Shown here: positions 1 to 7,828 of the stretch, in pieces
How positions within the stretch are numbered: the first letter of the stretch is position 1
How the letters are laid out: every line of letters starts with the position of its first letter
NCBI RefSeq assembly: GCF_000380645.1
Contig: NZ_AQXZ01000017.1
Location: 248,001-312,000 of the forward strand
Length of the DNA stretch: 64,000 bases
DNA from: Smaragdicoccus niigatensis DSM 44881 = NBRC 103563
Lineage (GTDB): Bacteria; Actinomycetota; Actinomycetes; Mycobacteriales; Mycobacteriaceae
Direction of reading: 5' to 3'
Notes under the pieces: generated by a model
The model's database searches: none
The model's input: the letters and a program-made list of their open reading frames with translations, nothing else
What the model was told of the DNA's origin: nothing
Program-made: the position numbers and the translations under genes

Positions 1-534
1 TCGAAGAAGATGGCTCAGGTCGGTCAGATCCGCGAGAAGGTCGTCGACCACCTCCTCGAGACCCTCGACATCCCGGTCCCGGAGGCTGTCGTCAAGGCCG
101 AGACCGACGAGCAGATCCACAACCTGGTGCACCAGTTCGAGCACAACGACGAGCTGCTGAACCAGCTCCTCGAGGGCCAGGGCAAGACTCGTGAGAGCTG
201 GGAGGCCGAGGTTCGCGAGGGCGCCGAGCGCGCCGTCAAGATCCAGCTCCTGCTCGACGCCATCGCTGAGGCCGAGGGCACCCAGGTCAGCCAGGACGAG
301 CTCACCACCCGCATCCTCATGCAGGCGCAGCGCTTCGGAATGAAGCCTGAGGAGTACATCGCGGAGATCCAGAAGGCTAACCAGCTCGGTGCGGTCTTCG
401 CCGACGTGCGCCGCGGAAAGGCTCTCCAGCAGGTCATCGAGCGCGTCACTGTCACCGACACCGACGGCAATGTGGTGGACCTCGCTGCAGAGGCCTCTTC
501 GGAGGACGAAACGCAGGCCGAAGAGGCCGAGTAA
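1..534 (+). CDS. tig: trigger factor, C-terminal part (5' truncated by window edge)
   Basis: Ribosome-bound chaperone and peptidyl-prolyl isomerase that meets nascent chains at the tunnel exit. The reading frame is open from base 1, so the gene begins upstream; 177 C-terminal residues are present. They are the helical substrate-cradling arms of the C-terminal domain, ending in a very acidic tail rich in Glu, Asp and Ala that is common in actinobacterial trigger factors. The tig-clpP1-clpP2-clpX order downstream is the usual one and supports the call. A hairpin at 587-618 separates it from clpP1. The ATG at position 10 is internal and is not the start. Confidence 0.93.
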   Translation, partial: SKKMAQVGQIREKVVDHLLETLDIPVPEAVVKAETDEQIHNLVHQFEHNDELLNQLLEGQGKTRESWEAEVREGAERAVKIQLLLDAIAEAEGTQVSQDELTTRILMQAQRFGMKPEEYIAEIQKANQLGAVFADVRRGKALQQVIERVTVTDTDGNVVDLAAEASSEDETQAEEAE

Positions 535-572
535 AGCCTGCTGACCAAGTAGGTTTGCGGAAGAACTCGTTC

Positions 573-586
573 CGCTCTAAGCGAAG
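573..586. promoter_or_regulatory. ClgR-like binding site upstream of clpP1P2
   Basis: The sequence CGC-TCTAA-GCG-AAG fits, with one mismatch, the CGC-N5-GCG operator that I recall for the ClgR activator of clp genes in Corynebacterium and relatives. It lies 126 bp before the preferred clpP1 start. The match is by eye and the promoter was not located. Confidence 0.4.
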
Positions 587-618
587 TGAGGCGGTGCCGG
601 GATTCCGGTGCCGCCTCA
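587..618 (+). terminator. hairpin between tig and clpP1
   Basis: Inverted repeat TGAGGCGG ... CCGCCTCA, with an inner self-complementary CCGG/CCGG pair, about 50 bp after the tig stop. A smaller hairpin (GCGGAA ... TTCCGC, 557-575) precedes it. There is no T-run, so this may be a weak terminator or an mRNA-processing structure rather than a canonical one. Confidence 0.45.
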
Positions 619-711
619 TCTGGTTAATGTGTGTATCGAGGCGGTGCTTCTACAAGCACCTCAAGGCTTTTGAACAGCCTCAATCAGCTCCATGGAAGAA
701 GGCGGGTATCG

Positions 712-1317
712 GTGTCCAGTAACAGCTTGTCCAGCCGGATGACCTCGGCGGCCTCGGGCCTCAACCTGAGCGATTCCGTGTATGAGCGCCTTCTGCGGGA
801 GCGCATCATCTTCCTCGGCACTCAGGTCGATGACGATATCGCGAACAAGCTCTGCGCCCAGCTCCTGCTGCTGTCGGCAGAAGACTCCGAGCGCGACATC
901 GCGCTCTACGTCAACTCCCCGGGCGGCTCGGTCACGGCCGGAATGGCCATCTTCGACACGATGGAATTCGTGCCGTGTGATGTCGCCACCTACGGCATGG
1001 GCCTCGCCGCTTCGATGGGCCAGTTCCTGCTCACTGCGGGAACGAAGGGTAAGCGTTTCGCGCTGCCGCACGCGCGAATCATGATGCACCAGCCCTCGGC
1101 TGGCATTGGTGGTACCGCGGCGGACATCGCGATCATGGCTGAGCAGTTCGCGCACACCAAGCGTGAGTTGACGGCTCTCAACGCACAGCACACCGGTCGT
1201 ACCTACGAGGAGATCGAGACCGACTCCGACCGCGACCGCTGGTTCACCGCAAAGGAAGCTCTCGAGTACGGCTTCGTCGACCACGTCATCAGCCGGGCGC
1301 CCAAGGGCGCGCTCTAA
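712..1317 (+). CDS. clpP1: ATP-dependent Clp protease proteolytic subunit 1
   Basis: Serine peptidase subunit that, in Mycobacteriales, forms a mixed ClpP1P2 barrel fed by ClpX or ClpC1. With the GTG at 712 the protein has 201 residues, matching the family, and the catalytic triad falls at Ser101 (in AASMG), His126 (in MMHQPS) and Asp175 (in SDRDRW), each shifted by three from M. tuberculosis ClpP1 numbering. A good Shine-Dalgarno (GGAAGAAGG) lies about 10 bases before this GTG. Other in-frame starts exist at GTG 631, which adds an atypical basic N-terminus, and at ATG 739. clpP2 follows 42 bases downstream, so the two subunits are probably co-transcribed. Confidence 0.93.
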   Translation: MSSNSLSSRMTSAASGLNLSDSVYERLLRERIIFLGTQVDDDIANKLCAQLLLLSAEDSERDIALYVNSPGGSVTAGMAIFDTMEFVPCDVATYGMGLAASMGQFLLTAGTKGKRFALPHARIMMHQPSAGIGGTAADIAIMAEQFAHTKRELTALNAQHTGRTYEEIETDSDRDRWFTAKEALEYGFVDHVISRAPKGAL

Positions 1318-1359
1318 CCGCCACCTGGTCCGCGAATCCCCACAGACTTTGGAGTAAAG

Positions 1360-2052
1360 ATGACCAACCTCTACGACCCCCGTCAGCTGACCGGCGCCGA
1401 CGTTCAGAGTGCCGCGCTCCGCACCGCCGGCATGATGCCGCAGTCGCGCTACATCCTTCCGTCGTTCGTCGAGCACTCGAGCTACGGCATCAAGGAGTCG
1501 AACCCGTACAACAAGCTGTTCGAGGAGCGCATCATCTTCCTCGGCGTGCAGGTTGACGACGCCTCGGCCAACGACGTGATGGCTCAGCTGCTCGTTCTCG
1601 AGTCCCTCGACCCGGACCGCGACATCACGATGTACATCAACTCGCCTGGTGGTTCGTTCACCTCACTCATGGCGATCTACGACACCATGCAGTACGTCCG
1701 CGCTGATGTCGCGACTGTCTGCCTCGGTCAGGCTGCATCCGCCGCTGCGATCCTGCTCGCTGCCGGTACCCCCGGCAAGCGTGCTTGCCTCCCGAACGCT
1801 CGCGTGCTGATCCACCAGCCGTCGGTGTCGGGTGGCATTCAGGGGCAGGTTTCGGACCTCGAGATTCAGGCAGCCGAGATCGAGCGCATGCGTCGACTCA
1901 TGGAGGTGACCCTCGCAATCCACACCGGCAAGACTCCGGAGCAGGTTCGCAAGGACACCGACCGCGACAAGATCCTCACCGCCGCAGAGGCGAAGGATTA
2001 CGGAATTGTGGACACGGTTTTCGAATATCGGAAGCTTTCGGCACGAAAGTAA
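1360..2052 (+). CDS. clpP2: ATP-dependent Clp protease proteolytic subunit 2
   Basis: Second ClpP subunit of the heteromeric actinobacterial Clp protease. Length is 230 residues, including an N-terminal extension of about 45 residues before the conserved FEERIIFLG segment; part of it is probably removed as a propeptide. The triad is Ser127 (QAASAAA), His152 (LIHQPS) and Asp203 (TDRDK), a constant offset of 17 from M. tuberculosis ClpP2. The ATG is preceded by GGAGTAAAG, a strong ribosome-binding site. Two similar but non-identical subunits in tandem is the diagnostic arrangement of the order. Confidence 0.95.
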   Translation: MTNLYDPRQLTGADVQSAALRTAGMMPQSRYILPSFVEHSSYGIKESNPYNKLFEERIIFLGVQVDDASANDVMAQLLVLESLDPDRDITMYINSPGGSFTSLMAIYDTMQYVRADVATVCLGQAASAAAILLAAGTPGKRACLPNARVLIHQPSVSGGIQGQVSDLEIQAAEIERMRRLMEVTLAIHTGKTPEQVRKDTDRDKILTAAEAKDYGIVDTVFEYRKLSARK

Positions 2053-2057
2053 CGCGT

Positions 2058-2086
2058 GTGACCCCTGGGTCACGTGTTGTACACGT
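2058..2086. promoter_or_regulatory. double palindrome upstream of clpX
   Basis: Two adjacent inverted repeats lie directly after the clpP2 stop: GTGACCC-CT-GGGTCAC (2058-2073) and, sharing its edge, ACGTGT-TGT-ACACGT (2072-2086). The spacers are too short for stable RNA hairpins, so protein-binding sites are more likely. A TTGACA hexamer at 2113-2118 could be a -35 element for clpX. The cognate regulator is unknown. Confidence 0.35.
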
Positions 2087-2246
2087 TCCGGCGTGGTTCC
2101 GCGACACAGCGTTTGACAGGCCGCAAGCTGTGTCGGCGCTGCTGATTCGGTGGCATGATGGGGCAAACGACGAGGAGTTTTCTTTGTCACGTTGACGCGT
2201 GACTAAAAGGAATTACGTCGCTAACAGGAAGTGGGAACCGAACAAG

Positions 2247-3527
2247 ATGGCACGCATCGGTGACGGTGGCGACCTGCTGAAGTGCTCTTTCTGCGGGAAA
2301 AGCCAAAAGCAGGTCAAGAAGCTCATTGCTGGTCCGGGTGTGTACATCTGTGACGAATGCATCGACCTGTGCAACGAAATCATTGAGGAGGAGCTCGCGG
2401 AGTCGAGCGACGTCAAACTCGATGAACTTCCCAAGCCCAGCGAGATCCGTGACTTCCTCGAGAACTACGTCATCGGTCAGGACACTGCGAAGCGCACGCT
2501 CGCGGTTGCTGTCTACAACCACTACAAGCGCATCCAGGCTGGCGAGAAGACTCGCGACAGCCGGGGTGAGCAGGTTGAACTGATGAAGTCCAACATCCTG
2601 ATGCTCGGCCCGACCGGCTGTGGCAAGACCTACCTCGCGCAGACACTCGCCAAGATGCTGAACGTTCCGTTCGCCATCGCGGATGCCACCGCGCTGACCG
2701 AAGCCGGATACGTCGGAGAGGATGTCGAGAACATCCTGCTCAAGCTCATCCAGGCTGCCGACTACGACGTCAAGCGCGCCGAAACCGGCATCATCTACAT
2801 CGATGAGGTCGACAAGATCGCCCGCAAGAGCGAGAACCCTTCCATCACCCGTGACGTTTCGGGCGAGGGTGTTCAGCAGGCGCTGCTGAAGATCCTCGAA
2901 GGCACCCAGGCAAGTGTTCCGCCGCAGGGTGGACGCAAGCACCCGCACCAGGAGTTCATCCAGATCGACACGACGAACGTTCTGTTCATCGTGGCGGGTG
3001 CGTTCGCCGGCCTCGAGAAGATCGTCTCGGATCGAATTGGCAAGCGCGGCCTCGGATTCGGTGCCGAAGTCCATTCGCGCGCCGACATCGAGACTGCGGA
3101 CAAGTTCGCCGATGTCATGCCTGAGGATCTGATCAAGTTCGGTCTGATCCCCGAGTTCATCGGTCGTCTCCCGGTCGTCGCGTCGGTCACGAACCTGGAC
3201 AAGGAATCGCTCGTCAAGATTCTGTCGGAGCCGAAGAACGCGCTGGTCAAGCAGTACGTTCGACTCTTCGAGATGGATGGCGTCGAGCTCGAGTTCACGC
3301 AGGACGCGCTTGAGGCGGTTGCCGACCAGGCAATCCACCGTGGCACGGGTGCTCGTGGTCTCCGCGCGATCATGGAGGAAGTTCTTCTTCCGGTCATGTA
3401 CGACATCCCGAGCCGCGACGATGTCGCCAAGGTCGTCGTCACCAAGGACACCGTCCTGCACAACGTCCTTCCGACGATCGTGCCGCGCAAGCGTGAGAAT
3501 CGCGAGCGTCGCGACAAGTCGGCGTAA
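2247..3527 (+). CDS. clpX: Clp protease ATP-binding subunit ClpX
   Basis: AAA+ unfoldase that recognises, unfolds and feeds substrates to ClpP1P2. The 426-residue protein starts with the zinc-binding domain (Cys13, Cys16, Cys35, Cys38), followed by Walker A GPTGCGKT at 121-128, Walker B with Asp186-Glu187, and the C-terminal small domain. The ATG at 2247 is preferred because it gives the family N-terminus MARIGDGGD; an in-frame GTG at 2199 would add 16 unconserved residues. It ends in a strong intrinsic terminator, which closes the clp cluster. Confidence 0.96.
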   Translation: MARIGDGGDLLKCSFCGKSQKQVKKLIAGPGVYICDECIDLCNEIIEEELAESSDVKLDELPKPSEIRDFLENYVIGQDTAKRTLAVAVYNHYKRIQAGEKTRDSRGEQVELMKSNILMLGPTGCGKTYLAQTLAKMLNVPFAIADATALTEAGYVGEDVENILLKLIQAADYDVKRAETGIIYIDEVDKIARKSENPSITRDVSGEGVQQALLKILEGTQASVPPQGGRKHPHQEFIQIDTTNVLFIVAGAFAGLEKIVSDRIGKRGLGFGAEVHSRADIETADKFADVMPEDLIKFGLIPEFIGRLPVVASVTNLDKESLVKILSEPKNALVKQYVRLFEMDGVELEFTQDALEAVADQAIHRGTGARGLRAIMEEVLLPVMYDIPSRDDVAKVVVTKDTVLHNVLPTIVPRKRENRERRDKSA

Positions 3528-3538
3528 CAAGCTCAGCG

Positions 3539-3577
3539 AAATCGGCCGCACACCCGAACGGGTGTGCGGCCGATTTT
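3539..3577 (+). terminator. intrinsic terminator of clpX
   Basis: A perfect stem of about 17 bp (core ATCGGCCGCACACCC / GGGTGTGCGGCCGAT) with a GAAC tetraloop and a following TTTT, 12 bases after the clpX stop. It may also serve the convergent gene at 3608. Confidence 0.9.
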
Positions 3578-3607
3578 CGTTGTGGCTCTTGCGATCCGAG
3601 GATTCCC

Positions 3608-4111
3608 TCAGACCCGGGAAAGAGCGAATTTCGCTCTCATGCTGGGGTGGTTGAGCTTCGCCTGAAGTCGGCGCAGTCGACGGCGGCGAAGGACAAATCC
3701 GAACATCGCGAGCGCAGCCAGGGAAAGCAGTACGGCAGCTGCACGCCAATCGGCGAAGATCAGCGCGAGCGAACCGAGCACTGCGAGCACGGACACCGCG
3801 AATGCGGCGCTCTTTGTGTTCGCCTTGTCGTCGGAATGAATCCAGGTGGCCCATGTGGTGATGTCACCCGACACTCCACGACCTCGGAGTGCGCGCGTGT
3901 AGCGGACTCTCGAATCCCAGTCGCCGCGTTGGCGCTGTCCGCGTTCGAGTGAGGTCAGGACTCCGGACACGATTACGGCGAGGAACAGTGAGCGCCCAAA
4001 ATTCAGGTCCTGGTGAGCGAGTGCATTGAACCCGATGTAGACCACGGTGGCCACGGTCGCGAAATAGAGAAAATACGCGGTGAGGGGCAGTCGTACGAGG
4101 AAGGCATTCAT
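3608..4111 (-). CDS. small integral membrane protein, paralogue of its upstream neighbour
   Basis: Not a family I can name. 167 residues: an N-terminal hairpin of two hydrophobic segments (about 10-30 and 39-54), a polar middle region, then two more membrane segments near 103-135, and a very basic C-terminal tail (RRRRLRRLQ). The middle region carries RYxxALx4VSGDIxxWAxWI, which recurs almost unchanged in the next gene upstream, at 4124-4438. The two lie 12 bases apart on the same strand and are probably co-transcribed. It converges on clpX. Function unknown. Confidence 0.7.
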   Translation of the reverse strand: MNAFLVRLPLTAYFLYFATVATVVYIGFNALAHQDLNFGRSLFLAVIVSGVLTSLERGQRQRGDWDSRVRYTRALRGRGVSGDITTWATWIHSDDKANTKSAAFAVSVLAVLGSLALIFADWRAAAVLLSLAALAMFGFVLRRRRLRRLQAKLNHPSMRAKFALSRV

Positions 4112-4123
4112 CGAGGTCGTGCC

Positions 4124-4438
4124 CTATACCGCGTGAATCAGCCGGTCGAGCAACCGCAGCTGCTGCCGGCGTTCGACGAAGGTGACGACGTTCGAAGCGG
4201 CGAGCAGGAGCAGTCCGCAGGCGGCCACCATCGGTCCGTTCAGAGCCACCGCCACGCCGAGGAGAACGAGAAGCGGAATCGCTAGCGACGCGACCGCGAT
4301 GTTTAACGTGCGATCGCGGGCAATCCACGCCGAAAAGCGGGATACGTCGCCGGAGACCTCGCCGCGCGTAAGGGCATGTCGATAACGGGCGCGGGCGTCC
4401 TGAATGGCACGACGGCGCAGTGACTTCTCGACAGTCAT
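4124..4438 (-). CDS. small membrane protein, shorter paralogue of the downstream gene
   Basis: 104 residues. A basic N-terminus (MTVEKSLRRRAIQDARARYRH) leads into the shared segment RYxxALx4VSGDVxxFSxWI, then two hydrophobic stretches (about 45-62 and 66-85) and a basic tail. It aligns with the C-terminal two thirds of the 167-residue protein encoded immediately downstream but lacks that protein's first two membrane segments, so one may be a duplicated or truncated form of the other. A purine-rich GAAGGAGTC lies just before the ATG. Function unknown. Confidence 0.7.
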   Translation of the reverse strand: MTVEKSLRRRAIQDARARYRHALTRGEVSGDVSRFSAWIARDRTLNIAVASLAIPLLVLLGVAVALNGPMVAACGLLLLAASNVVTFVERRQQLRLLDRLIHAV

Positions 4439-4540
4439 GGCGACTCCTTCGATGGAACTGTTGGTGCATCTCTATTGAAAAGCTGGCTGGCGCAGTGAAA
4501 TAGCAACCCAAGGGTTGAAGGATCGCCACCTCCGCGAGAA

Positions 4541-4786
4541 CTACGAAGAACGACGTATGAGCGCCCAGGCTCCGTACGCCGCCATTGCGACCGCGAGAAA
4601 GATCAAGAATGGCCAGCCGACTCTGAATACGGCGAATCCCACTCGGAAAATCGACACCCAGACTTCCTCGTTGGAGAGAACATGGCCGAGTTTCACGATT
4701 CCGGCGGTCATTAGGGCTAGGACTCCGCCGGCGGTGGCGAGGCGTTGCTTTTTGTTGCCCAGGAACGGTTCAGTCGCGTCGGACAT
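4541..4786 (-). CDS. 81-residue membrane protein
   Basis: Unrecognised small protein with two hydrophobic segments (about residues 16-34 and 50-75) and a short basic C-terminus. The ATG at 4786 is chosen because AAGGAAGT sits about 8 bases upstream; the frame stays open further upstream without a better start. It is divergent from the monooxygenase at 4946 and lies in the same direction as the two small membrane proteins, about 100 bases before them. Confidence 0.6.
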   Translation of the reverse strand: MSDATEPFLGNKKQRLATAGGVLALMTAGIVKLGHVLSNEEVWVSIFRVGFAVFRVGWPFLIFLAVAMAAYGAWALIRRSS

Positions 4787-4945
4787 CGGACGTACTTCCT
4801 TCTTGAAGTGTTGAGTCCCTTCCATTGGGCGATCGATTTCGGGTCGAAGATAGCTACCCCAGGGTGGAGAACGAGCACCCCGGCATCGATGGAAATACAT
4901 CCAGTCGCACATTGGTTGATAAGGCAACAAGCGGAGGAGTCAGGC

Positions 4946-5995
4946 ATGGAATTGCAGTTCGGTCTGGATACGTTCGGCTCGATCACCGAAGATGTGGATG
5001 GTCGCCGGCTGACCCATGCGCAGGTCATTCGAAACACGGTTGACCAAGCCGTGCTCGCTGATGAGGTCGGCGTTGACGCGTTCGGGATCGGTGAGCACCA
5101 CCGAAACGACTTTGCCGTTTCGGCACCGGACCTGCTGCTCGCCGCGGCCGCCTCGCGCACACAGCGCATCAAGCTCGGCACTGCGGTCACCGTGCTCAGT
5201 TCCGACGATCCGATCCGCGTCTACGAGCGATTCGCGACGCTCGACGCGCTCTCGAATGGGCGGTCGGAAGTGACACTAGGGCGCGGCTCGTTCACGGAGT
5301 CCTTCCCGCTGTTCGGCTACGACCTCGCCGACTACGAAACCTTGTTCAACGAGAAGCTCGACCTGTTCGATGCACTGCGAAGCGAAAAGCGGCTCAGCTG
5401 GTCGGGGACGATTCGTGAGCCACTCGTCGACACGGAGGTCTTCCCGAAGACCGAGAAGGGCACTCTCGATGTCTGGATCGGTGTGGGTGGCACACCGCAA
5501 TCCGTTGTTCGCGCTGCCCGGTACCGCATGCCGCTCATGATCGCCTCGATCGGCGGCGACCCGAAGCGCTTCGCGGCCTACGTCGAGTTCTACGAGCGGG
5601 CGCTCCGTGAGTCCGGTGGTCAGAAGCTGCCCGTGGGTATGCACTCACCGGGTTTCCTCCACAACGACGACCAGGTCGCGCGCGATCTCGCGTTCAAACA
5701 CTCGAAGGAAATGCGCGACCGCATCGGGCGCGAGCGCGGGTGGGCTCCGATGACGCGCGATGAATTTGAGCACGAGGTCGACTACGGCTCCACTTTCGTG
5801 GGTACTCCTGAAACGGTTGCGCGAAAGATTGCCGACACCGTAGCCGCCACCGGAATCAGCCGTTTCGACCTCAAGTACGACTCCGGCTCGATGCCGCATG
5901 AGCTACTGCTCGAGAGCATCCGCCTCTATGGCACTGAGGTCATCCCGCGTGTTCGTGAACTCCTCGCGACGCGCTCGGAATCGGCTGCATCCTGA
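4946..5995 (+). CDS. luciferase-like (LLM class) flavin-dependent monooxygenase
   Basis: 349-residue TIM-barrel protein of the bacterial luciferase family, which uses reduced FMN or F420 to oxidise an organic substrate. Recognisable segments are the N-terminal MELQFGLDTFG, the DAFGIGEHH segment near residue 50, SAPDLLLAAAASRT, and the typical late TPETVARKIAD segment. The start at ATG 4946 is set by GGAGGAG at 4933-4939. The specific substrate cannot be told. It is followed 25 bases later by a pirin gene and both are probably co-transcribed. Confidence 0.88.
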   Translation: MELQFGLDTFGSITEDVDGRRLTHAQVIRNTVDQAVLADEVGVDAFGIGEHHRNDFAVSAPDLLLAAAASRTQRIKLGTAVTVLSSDDPIRVYERFATLDALSNGRSEVTLGRGSFTESFPLFGYDLADYETLFNEKLDLFDALRSEKRLSWSGTIREPLVDTEVFPKTEKGTLDVWIGVGGTPQSVVRAARYRMPLMIASIGGDPKRFAAYVEFYERALRESGGQKLPVGMHSPGFLHNDDQVARDLAFKHSKEMRDRIGRERGWAPMTRDEFEHEVDYGSTFVGTPETVARKIADTVAATGISRFDLKYDSGSMPHELLLESIRLYGTEVIPRVRELLATRSESAAS

Positions 5996-6020
5996 CCTAC
6001 GTGAAGGGAAGAATCGACCC

Positions 6021-7022
6021 GTGAGTAATCAGGATGCGAACCCAGAGGAATTGGTCTGTCGCGAGGGCGACGGGCAAGCGATCGAGATCCTGACGCCGCG
6101 GGAGGTTCCGCTCGGCGGGCTGCGCGCGAAGAAGGTGCGGCGCACGCTTCCACAGCGCGACCGGTCATTCATCGGGGCCTGGTGCTTCGCCGACCACTAC
6201 GGGCCGGACGACATCGAACACGGCAATGCGATGGCCCTCGGCCAGCATCCGCACACCGGACTACAGACGGTGAGTTGGCTGTTCAGCGGCCGAATCGACC
6301 ACGCCGACAGCGCTGGATTCACCCAGACGGTGCTGCCGGGCCAGGTGAACCTGATGACCGCGGGCAAGGGAATCAGCCACTCCGAATTCTCCGACACTTC
6401 GCACGGTGACTTCACGCTGTGGGGTGCGCAGCTGTGGGTGGCGTTGCCAAACCACGCCCGGTTCACCGAACCCACCCTCGTCCACTACGAGCCACCCGCG
6501 GTGACGGGCGACGGGTGGACCGCGAAGGTGTTCATCGGGTCTCTTCTCGGGTCATCGTCTCCCGTGCCAACCCACACTCCGCTGCTGGGCGCGGAAATCG
6601 TGTTGGCGGCTGGGGGAGAGATCGAGATCGACGTCGACCCCGAGTTCGAGCACGGGCTTCTCGTCGATCACGGCGTGATCGAAGCCGACGGCTGCGAAGT
6701 GAAGGCAGCTGAGCTGGCCTTCATTCCGGTCGGCCGCACGACGATCCGGATCGCCAGCACCGACGGTGCGCGCTTGCTGGTGCTGGGCGGCACGCCATTC
6801 GGTGAGTCGATCGTCATGTGGTGGAACTTCGTCGCCCGAACCCACGATGAGATCGTTCAATACCGCGCGGAGTGGCAGGACCAGATCACCAAGGGCGGTC
6901 AGATCGTCCCCGAGAGCCGAGCGATGAGGCCCGGCCGTTTCGGCATCGTGCCTACGGCGACCGAGCCACCGATTCCGGCGCCCGAGATGCCGAAGAATGT
7001 GCGGTTGAAGGAGCGGCGCTAG
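6021..7022 (+). CDS. pirin family protein
   Basis: 333-residue bicupin. The N-terminal cupin contains the pirin metal-site pattern HPHTGLQTVSW and the later MTAGKGISHSE segment, where His and Glu residues bind iron in characterised pirins. Some pirins act as quercetin dioxygenases and others as redox-sensing cofactors; the role here is open. GTG 6021 is chosen because it follows GAAGGGAAG and gives a normal family length; earlier starts run into the preceding monooxygenase. Its stop codon overlaps the stop of the convergent fdhD gene (7019-7022). Confidence 0.9.
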   Translation: MSNQDANPEELVCREGDGQAIEILTPREVPLGGLRAKKVRRTLPQRDRSFIGAWCFADHYGPDDIEHGNAMALGQHPHTGLQTVSWLFSGRIDHADSAGFTQTVLPGQVNLMTAGKGISHSEFSDTSHGDFTLWGAQLWVALPNHARFTEPTLVHYEPPAVTGDGWTAKVFIGSLLGSSSPVPTHTPLLGAEIVLAAGGEIEIDVDPEFEHGLLVDHGVIEADGCEVKAAELAFIPVGRTTIRIASTDGARLLVLGGTPFGESIVMWWNFVARTHDEIVQYRAEWQDQITKGGQIVPESRAMRPGRFGIVPTATEPPIPAPEMPKNVRLKERR

Positions 7023-7828
7023 TTCACTCGGTCGGGGTGCGTGTACACGTTCATCGAGTGTCCGCGCACGAACCCGACGACCGTGACGCCGGATTCCTCG
7101 GCGAGTTCGACTGCGAGCGACGACGGTGCGGACACTGCGGCGAGCAACGGAATCCCAGCGAGAGCGGCCTTCTGAACGAGCTCAAACGAAGCTCGGCTGC
7201 TGACGACCAGCACTGAATCATGGAGGGGGAGAAGCTCTTCCTGAATCGCCCAGCCGATGACCTTGTCGACGGCGTTGTGGCGACCGATGTCCTCACGCGC
7301 GGCCAGCAGAGTCCCGGTGCTGGTGAACAGAGCGGCCGCATGGAGGCCGCCCGTGGTCGCGAAGACCTTCTGGCGCTTTGGCAGTCCGGCAACGATCTCT
7401 GCGAGAAGTCCGGCGCTGATCGTCAGGTTCGAGCTGGACGGGTCGTGAACGGACGCCCGACGCAGCTGTTCCAGCGAGCTCGTGCCGCAGACCCCACAAG
7501 CACTGTTGGTGAGCAGATTGTGGGGGCGCAACGGCGCTTCGGACGCAAGGTCGATGTCCAGAACGTTGTAGGTGTTCTGCCCGTTCTCGTCGGTCCCGGC
7601 GCAGTAGCGCGCGACAGAGATGTCGGAGCGAGTCGCGATGACGTTTTCGCTGAACAGCAGGCCGTGCACCAGGTCGATGTCGTTTCCCGGCGTCCGCATG
7701 GTGACCGAGAACTGTTGTCCGTTGACGCGGATCTCGAGCGGTTCCTCGACGGCAAGGTTCTCCATCCGCACTCGATCGGCGTCGGCGGAGATGTGCCGAA
7801 CCTTCCGGCGAACCGTGAGTCGGCCCAT
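7019..7828 (-). CDS. fdhD: formate dehydrogenase accessory sulfurtransferase FdhD
   Basis: 269 residues. FdhD moves sulfur from a cysteine desulfurase to the molybdenum cofactor of formate dehydrogenases, which activates them. The essential Cys-x-x-Cys loop is present as CGVC (Cys111 and Cys114), and the C-terminal nucleotide-binding-like half shows the expected FATTGGLHAAAL and EDIGRHNAVDK segments. Its ATG overlaps the stop of the upstream molybdopterin oxidoreductase by one base (TGATG), so the pair is translationally coupled and FdhD most likely matures that enzyme. Confidence 0.95.
   Translation of the reverse strand: MGRLTVRRKVRHISADADRVRMENLAVEEPLEIRVNGQQFSVTMRTPGNDIDLVHGLLFSENVIATRSDISVARYCAGTDENGQNTYNVLDIDLASEAPLRPHNLLTNSACGVCGTSSLEQLRRASVHDPSSSNLTISAGLLAEIVAGLPKRQKVFATTGGLHAAALFTSTGTLLAAREDIGRHNAVDKVIGWAIQEELLPLHDSVLVVSSRASFELVQKAALAGIPLLAAVSAPSSLAVELAEESGVTVVGFVRGHSMNVYTHPDRVN

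Noticed and set aside
2187-3854. 555-codon antisense frame across clpX
   Set aside because: Mirror of clpX codon bias, no ribosome-binding site, and it crosses the clpX terminator.
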